DNA of 64,000 bases from Latrodectus hesperus (Eukaryota > Arthropoda > Arachnida > Araneae > Theridiidae), in assembly GCA_037975125.1 (NCBI GenBank), contig CM075853.1:34915113-34979112 (forward strand). Direction: 5' to 3'. This document shows positions 47,279 through 60,631 of this stretch, one piece after another. The translations under genes were made by a program, and so were the position numbers. Under the pieces are notes generated by a model that did not search any database, was not told the DNA's origin, and saw nothing but the letters and a program-made list of their open reading frames with translations. Position 1 is the first letter of the stretch. Every line of letters begins with the position of its first letter.

Positions 47279-49454
47279 CAGTATAAACTCGTTCTTATTA
47301 TCTCGTAGTTATCGGCAACACAGTTCGTAAAATAAAAATAATAATGTTTTAGATTAAGATAATTTTTTACCAAACTATTTCTTATAAATATAAAACTCTA
47401 TTAGAAAAAAATATTAAGAATTACAGGAAACACATGCAAAATAAATTTGTTAAATGAAAACAGTACTTAATTTCAAATTATTGATGAAAAATCAGGCAAA
47501 GTAATTAATCATTTTTTTCTGATAAAAACTAAGTTCTTAAAAATGTATTTTTCCCTTTTTTTTCAAAGTATAAAAGCAACTTGCTTTTGTTTTCCCTAAA
47601 AAATACTTTACTCCTGTTGCCTTTTCTCAATTATTTGTTTTGCAGGTGGTCTTTGCACTACAACATTTTCTTCTTGTTCGATATATTAAAGCTCTTTTTC
47701 GTAATATAAAGGATATATTTAATAAAATAAAAAATAATATAATGATGATTCACCAATCAATTATATCCACAATAATTTTGTTATCCAATATTTCTTCCTT
47801 AGGTATTACTTGTGAACCTAGATTAAAAAAATCCTCGAAAGAAATATCAGACAGCAAAGGTGTCCTTACTTGATGCAAGATGCATGAGCATGAGGGATTC
47901 ATCTCTACTCAGGTCATCAGGTAAACATTCTTAATTTTTTTCTTTAATAAAGACCATGTTGAAATGATGCCAAATTTGTTTCTCCATTAATATTCTTCCC
48001 AGTATTGATTTACAAATGTAATGCTCCGAGAAGATCAATTTCACAGGGCTGCTTCAACTCCAAGCCCATAATCATTCTTTGCAAAAATACCCTACGATAC
48101 TTGCTCTTGAAGATGTTGATTATGTCCTGATCCATAAGCTGTGAGATAGATTACATTGCGCCAAATGAAGTCCACACAAGTCAATTCACGATCGGAGATA
48201 CCAACATGAGCAATGCAGCATCCACAGTTAGAATTTTATAATTTTTCAATAAAAACGTTGATTTATGTCATTCAGCCACTTTCATAAATTTTTCCAGTGT
48301 CCAAATTTTAGCATGCTATGTAGCTGGTAACAACACTGATAATCTTTCCTTCACTGTTTTAGATCCCATTGCATTTATGGATTTTAAAGCTAAGTGTTCT
48401 TTCGTGTAAGATCTTAAAAAAACAAACCTTTCTTCTCTGAGTTTAATAAATAGTTTGGATCGTATTCCAAAAACAGTGATTTCAGCATTTCTTCTTTGGA
48501 TTCAAATTCCGAAATTTTATTCGCAGTTGCACTTTCACCAAGCCACTTTTCTAGAGCTCAGTCTCTGGTTTTAAATTTTTGGAACCAGCAGTCAGATGTA
48601 TTGAAATCTTTTGTACTTAGCTTCTTAACAAAGCATTTGGATAACTAAACATAAGTTTAATACCATTACCAGTAACAGGAATGTTCATTCCTTTCCTTTT
48701 TCTCAAGCAAGAAAAACTTACCGGTTTAGAATGTTTTGCTTCTTTACAATATTTCAGAAAGGCGAATTTTTTTCTGGTATAGTTAGCTTTTCAAGGAATT
48801 CTTTCCGAGTTTTTAAAATTGTCGTCAGGCTTTTCTTTGAAATTCGATAATTTTGGCTATTTTTGTCTAAATTAATATTTCCCCGTTCACTCTTTCAGAA
48901 TTTTCTTTTTTATTTCGACATTAAGCTGTTTAAATAAAACAAAATCAACTACAGAACTGAGTTCCAATTTAAAGTTTCCCCCTTCCTATGTTCTCGCATA
49001 AGGAGCATTTTTTCTCCTTTTCCTATTTCTTACGACTCTTGGAAGTCTAAATCAACACCACAGTTCTTTCCCATCAAATGTCTCTCTGCACAGTATCTAG
49101 AATGTCGGCACATCCCGCTTCGTTGTTCAAGATTAAATCAAATTCTCATGCACTCTATAAGAAATAAATCAAATGAGAATTTCATAAAATATCAAATCAT
49201 AACAAATGAAAAATAAAAAAGTGTAAGAAAAATTGTTTGTCATAAGTGAAAATTCATAAAGAATGAGATTTTCCAAAACTTTAGTCCGCATATGGTTGTT
49301 AAGAATACCATTGTGTCTCTATGTCAGTGTAAGGATTAATCACAAGTTCATAAAAACGTGAGTGATCATAAATTAGAAGTTCGTATATGAAAACGAGCAT
49401 CTGCTATTTATATATTACATATATTTGACAGAGGTTAAAACTGAGGTTTTACTA
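47279..49454 (-). mobile_element. Decayed pogo/Tigger-type DNA transposon
   Basis: The left end reads TA then CAGTATAAACTCG; the right end, on the opposite strand, reads TA then AGTAAAACCTCAG with its first base changed. These resemble the CAGTAAAACCTCG-type termini of pogo/Tigger elements, and a TA dinucleotide sits outside each end. Between them lies a minus-strand pogo-family transposase relic with many stops and frameshifts. A length of about 2.2 kb fits the family. The transposase remnant is firm; the exact ends are less certain because the inverted repeats have diverged. Confidence 0.65.
47945..48880 (-). pseudogene. Tigger/pogo (CENP-B HTH plus DDE_1) transposase relic
   Basis: Minus-strand fragments in different frames line up in the order of a Tigger transposase. 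The N-terminal helix-turn-helix part gives SKKSLTTILKTRKEFLEKL. The CENP-B-like part gives EKGKEMNIPVTG and KDFNTSDCWFQKFKTRD. The start of the DDE_1 domain gives GESATANKISEFESKEEM and LLNSEKKGLFF, where the family has a NADETGLF-like block, so the first catalytic Asp is replaced. Further on come ALKSINAMGSKTVKERLSVL, KILTVDAAL (second Asp retained) and LMDQDIINIFKSKYRR, which corresponds to the LQPMDQG block. At least six stops, several frameshifts and probably one internal deletion rule out function. No single frame exceeds about 50 codons, so automated gene finding would miss it. Confidence 0.8.
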
Positions 49455-51084
49455 TAAATCATATATTACTGTTTCTGATGACATGGTTATAGCAAATATA
49501 AAATGAATGAATTACAGGTTTTTATAAAAGTTATATTCCAGAAAATTTATATATCATGCATTCAATGCAATATAAAAATAAAATACTTTATTTACCAACT
49601 TTTAAATGCATAAATATAAAATTTAAAATTTTATGTAAAGCAAATAATATACAATAAATGATAAATTCAGATTATTTGTCTTCTATTAGTAACAGATCTT
49701 AATACAACACTAATATTTTCTTTTAATTGAAAACATTCCCTGAAGGTAGTATTTTGTAATAGTTGTCTGAAGTTGATATAAATAATTTATTTTTTGGTCT
49801 GGAGTGTCTATCTTAACATGTCAATCTATTACTCTTGGTACATTTACAGAATTGTGATCAATGAGTATTCAGTATGATTAATAATACGTGCTAACTCAAT
49901 AAAGATTTCCTTTTATTTACAGTAGCAAGAGATTTTTATATTTTGCATTTTCAGGAATTTATTGTAATAATTATAGTTAAAAAAATTCAGTGATAGAATT
50001 AACCATAGAACTTAAGAATTGCTGCGATAAAAAATCTTTTGTTACCTGAAAAGATATTTTTTGCATTCTAAATGTGTTAAATTGACAGCACTTTTAAGCA
50101 CCAACAAAACGCTATCGAGTTATTCGATTACTCATAAGATATATTTAAACATGTCAGTAATAGATAAAGTGTAACATACATAGTCATAGTAGTGTGGAAT
50201 ATCCATGACTTTTACGTAAACAACATAAGTTTCAACATTCCTTTATATGAATCCAGTGCTTCCTCGTGTTTAAATTGGTCGTCTAGGCGAATGTAATGAC
50301 ACGTTCATAAATAAAAACAAAGAAAATTATTGTTAACACGAGGAATTAACAATTCTCCAATTATTGTATCAAGATAAATAATATAATTAGTTAAAATATA
50401 TGAAACACTTGTTGCTTGTCCTATACCGTTACATACATTGAAATTATTGTACATGGTTAACATAAATGACCAAAGTTTTTAAAACGTTTGTTTATATCGA
50501 AATCACTTAATATGTATTCTTGTTTTAAGATCTTGTTTTCACATAAGCATTAGAAAAAATGGAATACTTTTCATTTGTAAGTCCTTGATGTAACAATTCA
50601 GACATTTATAAAAAACAAATTATTCGACATTTGACATACTTTATTGCTATTCTTTTTGAGGGTTTAAAAAGATTTTTCAGCTCTTTGCGAGCTCGTTTCT
50701 TTTGCCTTTGTTCGAAACAAAGCTAAATCTTGGAGAGTTGTTATGACTTCGAAACAAATTATACTATTTAACATTCTAAGTTTTTGACATAAATTAAGTA
50801 AAAACTAATTGATGTCAAATCTGTGCATTATATGCTTCAATAAGATAGATTAAATCAATATCGCTTCATGATCAATAAATCTATATCAACATAATCTCAT
50901 CTTTACCATGTTGTTTATCATTATTCTCAGTTAGATTTCGTGAAGTTTTTTAGCATTTTTAGTCAGATTTTAATCATATAAAATAAGTAATTTAGAGAAA
51001 TCTATTGATAAAAGTGAATTAAAATATTACAGTTATAATTTATATTTTTTTATATTATAGGAAGATATTATTTATCCTTGCATA
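49455..51084. other. AT-rich non-coding DNA
   Basis: No supported feature between the Tigger relic and the truncated mariner-like element. Confidence 0.5.
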
Positions 51085-51086
51085 TA

Positions 51087-51895
51087 CCGGGTGATCCAAA
51101 AGTCAGGACAAACTTTAAAAATGAATAATTCGAAAACGAATCACGAAACAAAGATGCGGTTTGCACCAAACGGATGGAAAAGAAACCGGGTTTTGTATGG
51201 CAATGAAAAAATAGTTCTGTTGGCCACCAACAGATGGCGCTGTCGGATTTCTGATGAAGGATTATGCAAAGCAACAAACGATATAAAAAGAAGCAACTGC
51301 AGCAGGTAATGGTAGTCGAAGCTAGTATGCATCGAAATGCTGTCCATAGCTGAGAAAGCTTTCTTAGTTAAACTGTTTTATAAGAATTCGGAAAGTGCCA
51401 TTGCGAGCATATCGCTACATGAAGGGTATGCGAGATAGCAAAGGACCAATAACGTCTTCCGCATTGAACAAAATTGTGAAAAAATTTGAAGCTACAGGTT
51501 CTTTGGCGTCACGTCAAAGAAGTGGACGTCCCTCAACTGCAGCAGCTGTTGCCACGACAGTGGAGCAGACGGTGGAAGCCATGTTGGCGGTTGCTGCACA
51601 TGAGGAGTGCAGTGCTCGAGAAGTTTCGATGCAGACAGGAGTGTTATACGGAAGTGTCTGGAGAGCGCTGCGAGTAACTTTGCAACGGTATCCCTACAAG
51701 TTGCAACATAACCAAGAACTGAAACCTCCTGACTTCGACTCTGACCGACATTTTGCGAATTTGGTCTTCAATATGATGGAAGAGCAGCACGACTGGCTTC
51801 ACACTGTGCTTTGGACAGATGAAAAACATTTCACACTCTCTGGTGCTGTTAACACCCGCAATTGTCGAGTGTGGACCACAGAAAATCCACATGCA
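51087..51895 (+). mobile_element. Truncated mariner-like element, 5' half
   Basis: The element starts after TA with CCGGGTGATCCAAAAGTCAG, a terminus typical of a mariner-like family, and continues to the inner motif AGATGGCGCTGT (51232-51243). The transposase reads from 51337 and stops matching the family around 51895. No inverted counterpart (a CTGACTTTTGGATCACCCGG-like end) is present downstream, so the right half is missing. The left inverted repeat would be about 157 bp if, as in the 40.3-kb element, it ends at the 12-mer. The truncation may be due to deletion or to insertion of the unidentified GC-richer DNA that follows. Confidence 0.85.
51337..51895 (+). pseudogene. Mariner-like transposase, N-terminal half
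   Basis: The likely start is ATG at 51337 (MLSIAEKAFLVKLFY). A frameshift near 51395-51410 moves the reading into the main frame, which runs on to a stop at 51950. Seen in order: helix-turn-helix (IVKKFEATGSLASRQRSGRP), a linker with a second helix-turn-helix (REVSMQTGVLYGSVWRAL), RYPYKLQHNQELKPPD, and the first catalytic Asp in VLWTDEKHFTLSGAVNTRNC. After TTENPHA the sequence no longer fits the family, so the last 55 bases of the open frame are not transposase. The second and third catalytic residues are absent. It is clearly related to, but in a different family from, the 40.3-kb transposase. Confidence 0.85.
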
Positions 51896-52400
51896 TTAGG
51901 TATCTGGCATTTTAAATGTAAACGTCCGCTGTGTGAATCAAACGCCAGCTAAACCTCGACTTATTTGAAGAATAACACAAACTGTGACGGCGTCCAGATT
52001 GCATGCTCTTTATTTCTGCCTAACTGCTGGAGATAGTTAATTGCCGTGAACGTAAAATATCTGATAGGCCTAGAAGCATATAGACCATACTGTCCCAAAC
52101 ATCTGTACTTGGATTGCCCAGTAACGGTGTACCGGTGGCCGATGGTAGCTGACACGACAGTTTTGCTACTGTGATCTATTTGTTTATTTAGGGGGTTACT
52201 GCAAAATTCACCTTTGTCATTCGAAGTCGATCTGTACTGTAACTCTTATTGACTTTTACATCATCTTGGAATTAGAATCACAGCCTATAGATGACATTTT
52301 GGGCAATTCCGGCTACTATATTCTGCGTATATCTAATAATTCTATCACTTAAAACGTCATCCACTTGCGTCTGCTACAACATACCTATGCGGTCGTGGTC
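51896..52400. other. GC-richer DNA abutting the transposon break
   Basis: About 500 bp less AT-rich than its surroundings begins exactly where the transposase homology stops. Reading frames are short and unrecognised. It may be part of another mobile element that disrupted the mariner-like copy or diverged DNA joined by a deletion. No terminal repeats or target duplications were identified. Confidence 0.3.
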
Positions 52401-54870
<2,470 letters not shown>

Positions 54871-55013
54871 TTAAATAGCTCAGTTTAAACTCAATTAATA
54901 CTCACTCAAAAGGATTGTATAAAAAATACACTTTATTTCTCCGACTCTCATATGGCTACTGCTGGTTTCTTTTTTATGACTCAAAGGGGGCGCTGCGCTC
55001 GTAGGTGCCAACT
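54871..55013 (-). repeat. 3' LTR of the BEL/Pao element
   Basis: Direct copy of 60632-60775 differing at about nine positions; the terminal TG and CA dinucleotides are both mutated here. A purine-rich stretch GGGCGGAA immediately precedes it in the element's orientation and is a plausible polypurine tract for plus-strand priming. Confidence 0.9.
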
Positions 55014-55161
55014 TTCCGCCCGACGTCATTCAACAATTTGAAATCTCAAGAAAAATATTAACACACTATATAATATCTAGGTACAATGATACACACTATT
55101 AATAATAAACTACACTAAATACATAATGATTCACAGATATATTTGATAGAGTTCTAACTTC

Positions 55162-55739
55162 TTAATTAGGCAATGGGAAAATGCAAATTTTTTTAATGCT
55201 CCTTTTAAAAATCACATACTTCGTTTTAACTAAAACTACTCTCACCTTCTTATCCTTTCCTGGGAATGTTTGCATTATTCTGCCCAATGGCCAGTTAATA
55301 ACCGGTACATTATCTACCTTTAAAATTACCACAGTGCCAACTTGCACATTCTCTTTGGTGAACCTCCACTTTGATCTTTCTTGTATTGCACTTAAATAAT
55401 TGTTAGACCAATGCTTCCAAAATGTCTGCACTATCTTAGTTAATTTTTGCCACTGTTTTAATTTCCTGTCATGTAAATTTAGGATGTTGGGTTCTGCAAT
55501 AGCTGTGATAGGTCTGCCTATCAAAAAATGGCCAGGTGTCAAGACATCATAATCATTTAAGTCAGATGGTAGGGGATGCAATGGGCGGAAATTAAGAATT
55601 GCTTCAATCTGATAAATTACAGTTAAGAATTCCTCAAAGGTTGATTTTAAATTGCCTACTATACGTTTAAGATGGTATTTCACGGATTTGACACCCGCCT
55701 TCCAAAGTCCAATATGATTCGGGGATCTAGGGGGAATGA
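55162..55739 (-). pseudogene. Integrase C-terminal part with DUF5641 domain
   Basis: This frame holds the end of the integrase core and the DUF5641 region that closes BEL/Pao pol proteins. It opens with FIPPRSPNHIGLWKAGVKSV; in this family the block normally carries a catalytic Glu in a GLWEA context, and here the codon is AAG (55699-55701), giving Lys. Next come NFRPLHPLPSD and LTPGHFLIGRP, which are diagnostic of the family, then WRFTKENVQVGTVVILKVDN and the WPLGRI block. The frame is open for about 190 codons to TAA, but it is out of register with the upstream integrase segment and the lost Glu alone would inactivate DNA joining. Confidence 0.85.
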
Positions 55740-55963
55740 AAGTTTACTCAAACTTTTCTTTTGACAAATAATTACTCAAGTTTTCATCTGGACTGCGAAC
55801 TAATTAACTCAATTATTTTAATTCGGAGTTACTACCAACAAATTAGTAGCGTTATCAGAAAATATGTGGGCACTTTTCCCTCTTCTGCTAAAAAATCTCT
55901 TAAGTGTAACTACAAAGGCATCACTAGAGAGGTCTGTTACTATCTCTAAATGACAAGTTTTAC
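55740..55963 (-). pseudogene. Integrase core linker, frameshifted
   Basis: Short broken stretch between the two larger integrase frames. It retains FLAEEGKVP then YFSDNATNL, containing the second catalytic Asp of the DDE triad (codon at 55854-55856). Stops follow within a few codons. Confidence 0.75.
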
Positions 55964-56974
55964 TCACAAAACAAATGAAAATACACACATAAATTTTATT
56001 TTACATTCCTTTTCTTTTTGATTGGGATATATTATATAAAACGGGCCAAAAAAATCTACCCCTACACAATTGAATGGATAGTTTGGGGTTGCTCTCTCTT
56101 CAGGTAAATGTCCCATGAGCTGTTGACAAGGTACTGGTTTTGCTTTAAAGCAAACAACACAATCGTGCACTAGTTTTCTACAAAGGTTACGTACACTTAA
56201 AGGCCAAAACCTTCGTTTAATAAGAAACAATAACCCTTGTGAGCCAATATGTAAATCGTTCTTATGAAACATCTCAGCAATCATCACAGCCAACTTATGA
56301 TTGGTAGGTAAAATCATAGGGAACCTTTTATCAAAGTTAAACTTACTGTTGGCTAGTCTTCCACCAACTCTTACAACATCTCTTTCATCTAAAAAAGGGA
56401 AAAGATTTTTTAACTTACTAACTACAGGCACATTACCATCCTTCTGATGGCCTGTAATTTCCCTTTTAAAACACTCTTGTTGAACTAATTTTATTAAGAC
56501 AAATTCAGCATCTTTAATTTCCTTACATTGCAGGAGAGCAGTTACCTTTTGCTGTGTTTTGCAATTATTAAGGAACCCATAAAGAAAAGCTAAAACACGT
56601 ACAAGATTAGTATAATTGTTAGTAATACTAAGTAACTCCTCAGTTAAAGAATTAAAAGTCACTAGGAAAACAGGTCTCTTGAACCTTCGTTCACTCTTAA
56701 CCAGTTCTGTATTAAAATGTCCCAAGTCCTCGTTAATTAGCTCTTCACAGTTGTTAAGTGTTTCTACTTCCTCGATGATAAGTAGTGGTCCATGCCACCA
56801 CAAAGAATTATTTCTCAGTTGTGCTGGATTGCAGCCACGAGAAACGATGTCTGCAGGATTTCGCTCCGATGATATATGCCTCCATTGTGAGACATCTGTC
56901 AGAACTTGTATTTTAGCCACTCCGGTAGCGACAAAAGTTTTCAATTCTGCTGGAGATTTTTGAATCCAGGACAA
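55964..56974 (-). pseudogene. Pol segment: RNase H end plus H2C2 integrase start
   Basis: An open stretch of 336 codons. Residues 1-60 are the end of the RNase H region (SWIQKSPAELKTFVATG; ERNPADIVSRGCNP; LWWHGP), a run conserved in BEL/Pao pol. Residues 215-280 form the integrase H2C2 zinc-binding domain with His237, His242, Cys272 and Cys275 (HKNDLHIGSQGLL; CVVCFKAKP). The first catalytic Asp of integrase lies in VGVDFFGPFY (Asp307). The frame loses register after about residue 315. Upstream, FSDSKIVLS (about 56976-57000) extends the RNase H match. This is the best preserved part of the element. Confidence 0.9.
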
Positions 56975-57526
56975 AACAATTTTACTGTCTGAAAAATTCC
57001 AATTTTGATCTAAGTTCTAGGGAAGTGCTAATCTTTTTCATCAATTTAGATAGTAATACACCTGCACACAGTTCAAGTCGTAGAATCGAAAGTGTTTTGA
57101 TTGGTGCAACTCTTCCTTTGCAGCACACTAGATGTGAAGTTAATTCACCACTCACTGATTCGCATCCTAGATAGACTGCTACACTGTAATAGTCCTCTGA
57201 TGCATCCGAGAATCCAAAGAATTTAATTTTTCAACATTTTCTGGTAGCATACATCGATTTATTTTTATACAGTTAATGTCACACAACCCAGCAAAAAACT
57301 GTAACCATTCTTGTACGACATCTGATGGCAGTCTTTCATCACAGTCTATTGATAACCTCCATAGACGTTGCATAAAAACCTTAGCCTTTGTAAGCACAGG
57401 TCCTATCAAACCAAGTGGGTCAAAAATGCAGGCAATTGTGGACAAAATTTCTCTTTTTGTAACCATAGAAGCATCTTTTTTGAGCATATTGTAGGAACGC
57501 TCATCACTCTTGGCCTTCCATAGCAA
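56975..57526 (-). pseudogene. Pol segment: Pao peptidase A17 region and RNase H start
   Basis: The frame from 57526 to about 57220 contains KREILSTIACIFDPLGLIGP and MQRLWRLSIDCDERLP, the hallmark block of the Pao retrotransposon peptidase A17 region found between reverse transcriptase and RNase H. Near 57218 the reading shifts; in the next frame GFSDASEDYYSVAVYLGC gives the RNase H catalytic Asp, followed by RVAPIKTLSILRLELCAGVL with the conserved Glu. At least one frameshift and one stop (near 57015) interrupt this part. Confidence 0.88.
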
Positions 57527-57529
57527 CCC

Positions 57530-58092
57530 TTATGTTTTTGTTTGATCAAAGCTGTAGTCATTTGAATCTTCAGAAAATTCTCTTAACTCTGGACAGTTAC
57601 TTTGCCATTTATGTAGTTCCATACCACAAGTTTTAAATATTTGAGTTATAATTCTTGTTTTAGACACTTTACGCTTTCTAAATTTGATCCTCCACTCAAT
57701 ATGTCATCCATGTACATATCCTTCTATACTACTTGAGAAGCCAATGGAAATTTCAGTTGTTCATCAGTACCTAACTGTTGAAGTCATCTCTGAGCCAAAT
57801 ATGGAGCACTAGTGGTTCCATACGTCACTGTGCATAATTGATTCGTTTCAATATTCGCTTCCTTACAGTCTAAACTAAAAACTATCTTTCCATAAACTAT
57901 CTTTCCATAGAATAGTTTATGGAAAGATAGTTTTCTAGTAACTATCTTTCCATAGAATTCTTTGCAAGTCTCTTTGTGCAGGATCAATCCAAATCATTCT
58001 ATACATTTTTTGAATGTCGGTAGTAAAAGCAAAAAGATGTTTTCTAAACCTCAATATTATAGCAAATAAATCATCTTGAATTACACCACCAT
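57530..58092 (-). pseudogene. Reverse transcriptase region, broken by repeat array
   Basis: Fragments in several frames match the BEL/Pao reverse transcriptase: VIQDDLFAIILRFRKHLFAF, TTDIQKMYRMIWIDPAQRDL, CTVTYGTTSAPYLA, and the active-site block YMDDILSGG at about 57688-57714. The aspartates of the polymerase motif are retained. Between the DLQRILWKDS and CTVTYG blocks the normal sequence is replaced by four copies of a 15-bp word (see the repeat at 57880-57954), which introduces stops and destroys the palm domain. Confidence 0.85.
57880..57954. repeat. Four copies of a 15-bp word in mixed orientation
   Basis: AACTATCTTTCCATA occurs at 57880-57894, 57895-57909 and 57940-57954 in direct orientation, and as its exact reverse complement at 57918-57932. 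The inverted pair can form a hairpin. The array lies inside the reverse transcriptase coding region. Confidence 0.95.
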
Positions 58093-59523
58093 TTATAGCT
58101 GTATGGAATTTAATGACTCACCAGTTGAAGTAATTTGTGAAGCGTTGAACACAGCTCTACATTTCGTTCTCGTTTTCTGTGGCCCATAAACTGCATGATG
58201 AGGTAAATAGTAGATCACTTCAGGTTCTTGCGTCATAGAAACTTCTTGCATATGATTCAAGCACTCATATTCACTCATAAATTGACGATATAATGCCAGA
58301 AGTTCTGGATTCCTTTCTAATTTATTCCACAAGGAATTTAATCTTTTGACTGCAATCTCTAGACTTCGGATCTTTTCTAAATGGCATCTGTACCACATAT
58401 TTTCCTGATTTATCCATCTTACGATTTTTATAAAATGATTATTAGCTTCAATTCTCTCAGCAGTTTCAAATTTCTGTGTTTCTTCAATTTGTTCTGTTTC
58501 CCAAAAATTACGCATAATTTTGTTTAAGTCGGCACCCTCGTTTATAAGCCTATAGTGTGCTTTAGTCTCAGTTAATATTGGTACACTACCACTCACTACA
58601 AATCCGGATAATGTGTTTTGTAAATTTAATTTAGCATTAGTAGGGTAAATTGTGTCAGGTTTTAATAGTCCATAAAAATTCTCTGCTTCCAGAATTAAAT
58701 CGATTGGACCTGGAACATTAAATCCCGAATCCGCTAACTTAATATTTTTTAATTCCGGAACGCAAATATCAATTTGCCTTAAAGGGATCAAATTTGTAAC
58801 ACTGGGAACAACCAAAAATTCTAAATCTAATTTGAAATTTCTTATATCATTAACAATCGTAGCATTAACTTTAGATTTAATTGTCAGAAACATTCCATTT
58901 AAACCTGAAAATCCAATATTTATTTTTTCCTTTCTTAAATTAAGCTTGTCAACGCAACTGTTACTCAAAAAATTAGCACTGGCTCCAACGTCTAATAAAC
59001 CACGAACGCGTAAAACATTTCCCAAGTGATCGTTTAAAAAACAAATAAAAGTGCTAAATAGTACAGACTTCGAATTTGTTGACGAAGTATAACTAGTCGC
59101 CGCCAAACAATTTTGATCCTGACCCCATGGCTCTTGTTTATTGCTAGTAGGAACGAATTCTAAAGCTGTGGGGGAGGGGAAGGAACTCACTTTCGCATTG
59201 AGAGTATTTACATTCTCATTTGGCGCCAATAAACGTTCTTGATTTTGCTCTGACTGAAAGTGAAGTGTGGCATGATGACGTCGCTTACAGGTATTACAAG
59301 AATGTTTTGATTTACAAGTCGTTACCCTATGATTATTCCCCAAGCAATTAAAACAGAAGTGATTTGATATTACAAACTCAATACGTTTATTTACTGACAA
59401 ATTTTTATAATTAGTGGATTTATATATGGGGTAATCCTCATTACATGATAAAGCACACTTGTTATTTTTAACTTCCGAAAGGAAAACTCTCGTCGTGTAT
59501 TTTGATTCGCACAATTTATTCAA
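58093..59523 (-). pseudogene. Gag C-terminus, aspartic protease and RT start (BEL/Pao)
   Basis: The longest open frame in the window (476 codons). Residues 57-70 are a CCHC zinc knuckle (CFNCLGNNHRVTTC, C-x2-C-x4-H-x4-C) followed by a second, variant knuckle at 76-88. Residues 155-330 match the DUF1758 retropepsin-like region; the active-site block reads GLLDVGASANFL with catalytic Asp178, where the family usually has D-S/T-G. The block LSGFVVSGSVP follows. The end (VIYYLPHHAVYGP; TKCRAVFNAS) is the start of the reverse transcriptase. The frame continues the gag segment upstream after a stop and a frame change, and itself ends in a stop inside the RT domain. Confidence 0.9.
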
Positions 59524-60453
59524 CTTTGAGATTTACACCAAAGTTTTACCTCGGGAAGTAAAATATAAATCAATTTCTTTCCTTAATTCAGAGGGTTTAA
59601 ACCATGTGTCAGCCTGTCTCATATTAATATGACACGTAGTTTCTCTATATAAGGTCTGGCATATTTTATCCGACACAATTAAATCTTTGAGAATTTCGAA
59701 ATCTGTTACCTTCCTCAATTGTAAAAAATATTGCCAAACCGTCGTTAATCCCGATGCAAATTGTACGTACGTTTCATTTGGTTGGCGGTGGGCTTTCCTA
59801 AAATGTTCTAAACATGATTAAGGGTTAGGTTCAAATTCTCGAAGTACTATTGTTTTTACTTTAGAATACTCATTTAACTCGTCATCCTTTATGTAAGTTA
59901 TCACATTAGTTGCCCTTTCTCCTGGCAAATTTAACAAAATCTCCGCTTTGTATTTATCAAGGACATTTTTTGAAATTAAGGCCCTTTCTAAAGATGCAAA
60001 AAAAAAAAAAAAAAAACTCCAACGCTCAGATCTACAAGGAGTTTTAATAGTTAAAGTACGGACACTTTTTTATGAGAAATTCTAAAGATTCAATCTGATT
60101 ATTTTCAACATTTTCACCTTCTGAATTTGACTTCGATTCTGTTTACACGCGGGCAATTTCTAATGCCATTTTCATTCTTTCTAGTTTAAGTTTTTCTAAT
60201 TCTAATTGTTGAAGTTCTTCAGATTTTCTCTGATCGAGCTTAATTTTCTCTAACTCTAGTTGCTGCAACTCATCGGACTTTCGCTCTTCAATTATCGCAT
60301 TTGCTAATTCTACAACGGAATCTTTCTCTGTCACGTACTTCTGGTTTTGTTTTATAATACTACTTAAGACTGAAATAGTCATTTTCTCATTGACATCTTC
60401 TCCTAACTCAATAGCAATTAATATGAAATCCTCTTTTTTACGCCTTTAAGCAT
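59524..60453 (-). pseudogene. BEL/Pao gag-like protein, N-terminal and central part
   Basis: The likely start is an ATG at 60451-60453 (MLKG), with a frameshift soon after. A charged, Leu/Glu/Lys-rich helical segment follows at 60143-60382, with two near-identical repeats (SDELQQLELEKIKLDQRK and SEELQQLELEKLKLERMK), a probable coiled coil. After stops and an 18-base poly-A run (plus strand, about 60000-60017), the central gag domain is recognisable: YKAEILLNLPGERATNVITY, KTIVLREFEPNP, ETYVQFASGL and FEILKDLIVSDKICQTLY. This domain organises the particle in related elements. I associate this gag type with spider retroelements, from memory. Confidence 0.8.
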
Positions 60454-60631
60454 TTTGGATAGTTATTAATACTTCAATATATATAAAGATCTATTCTCAG
60501 AACAAAAAAGTAAACTACTCAGTCACATACCTCAATTACGTTGACGATACTCAGCAGAGGCGTAAATTATCACTCATAGCCATTATATAGATCCATAGGT
60601 TGCTGGTTTTCTCCGGTGAGACTATGATCAA

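Noticed and set aside
47640..47873. 77-codon plus-strand frame after a TTTTGCAG acceptor-like site
   Set aside because: Lies inside the Tigger-like element opposite to its transposase and has no recognisable domain.
55181..57494. Plus-strand frames opposite the BEL/Pao pol region
   Set aside because: Antisense shadows of the minus-strand retrotransposon.
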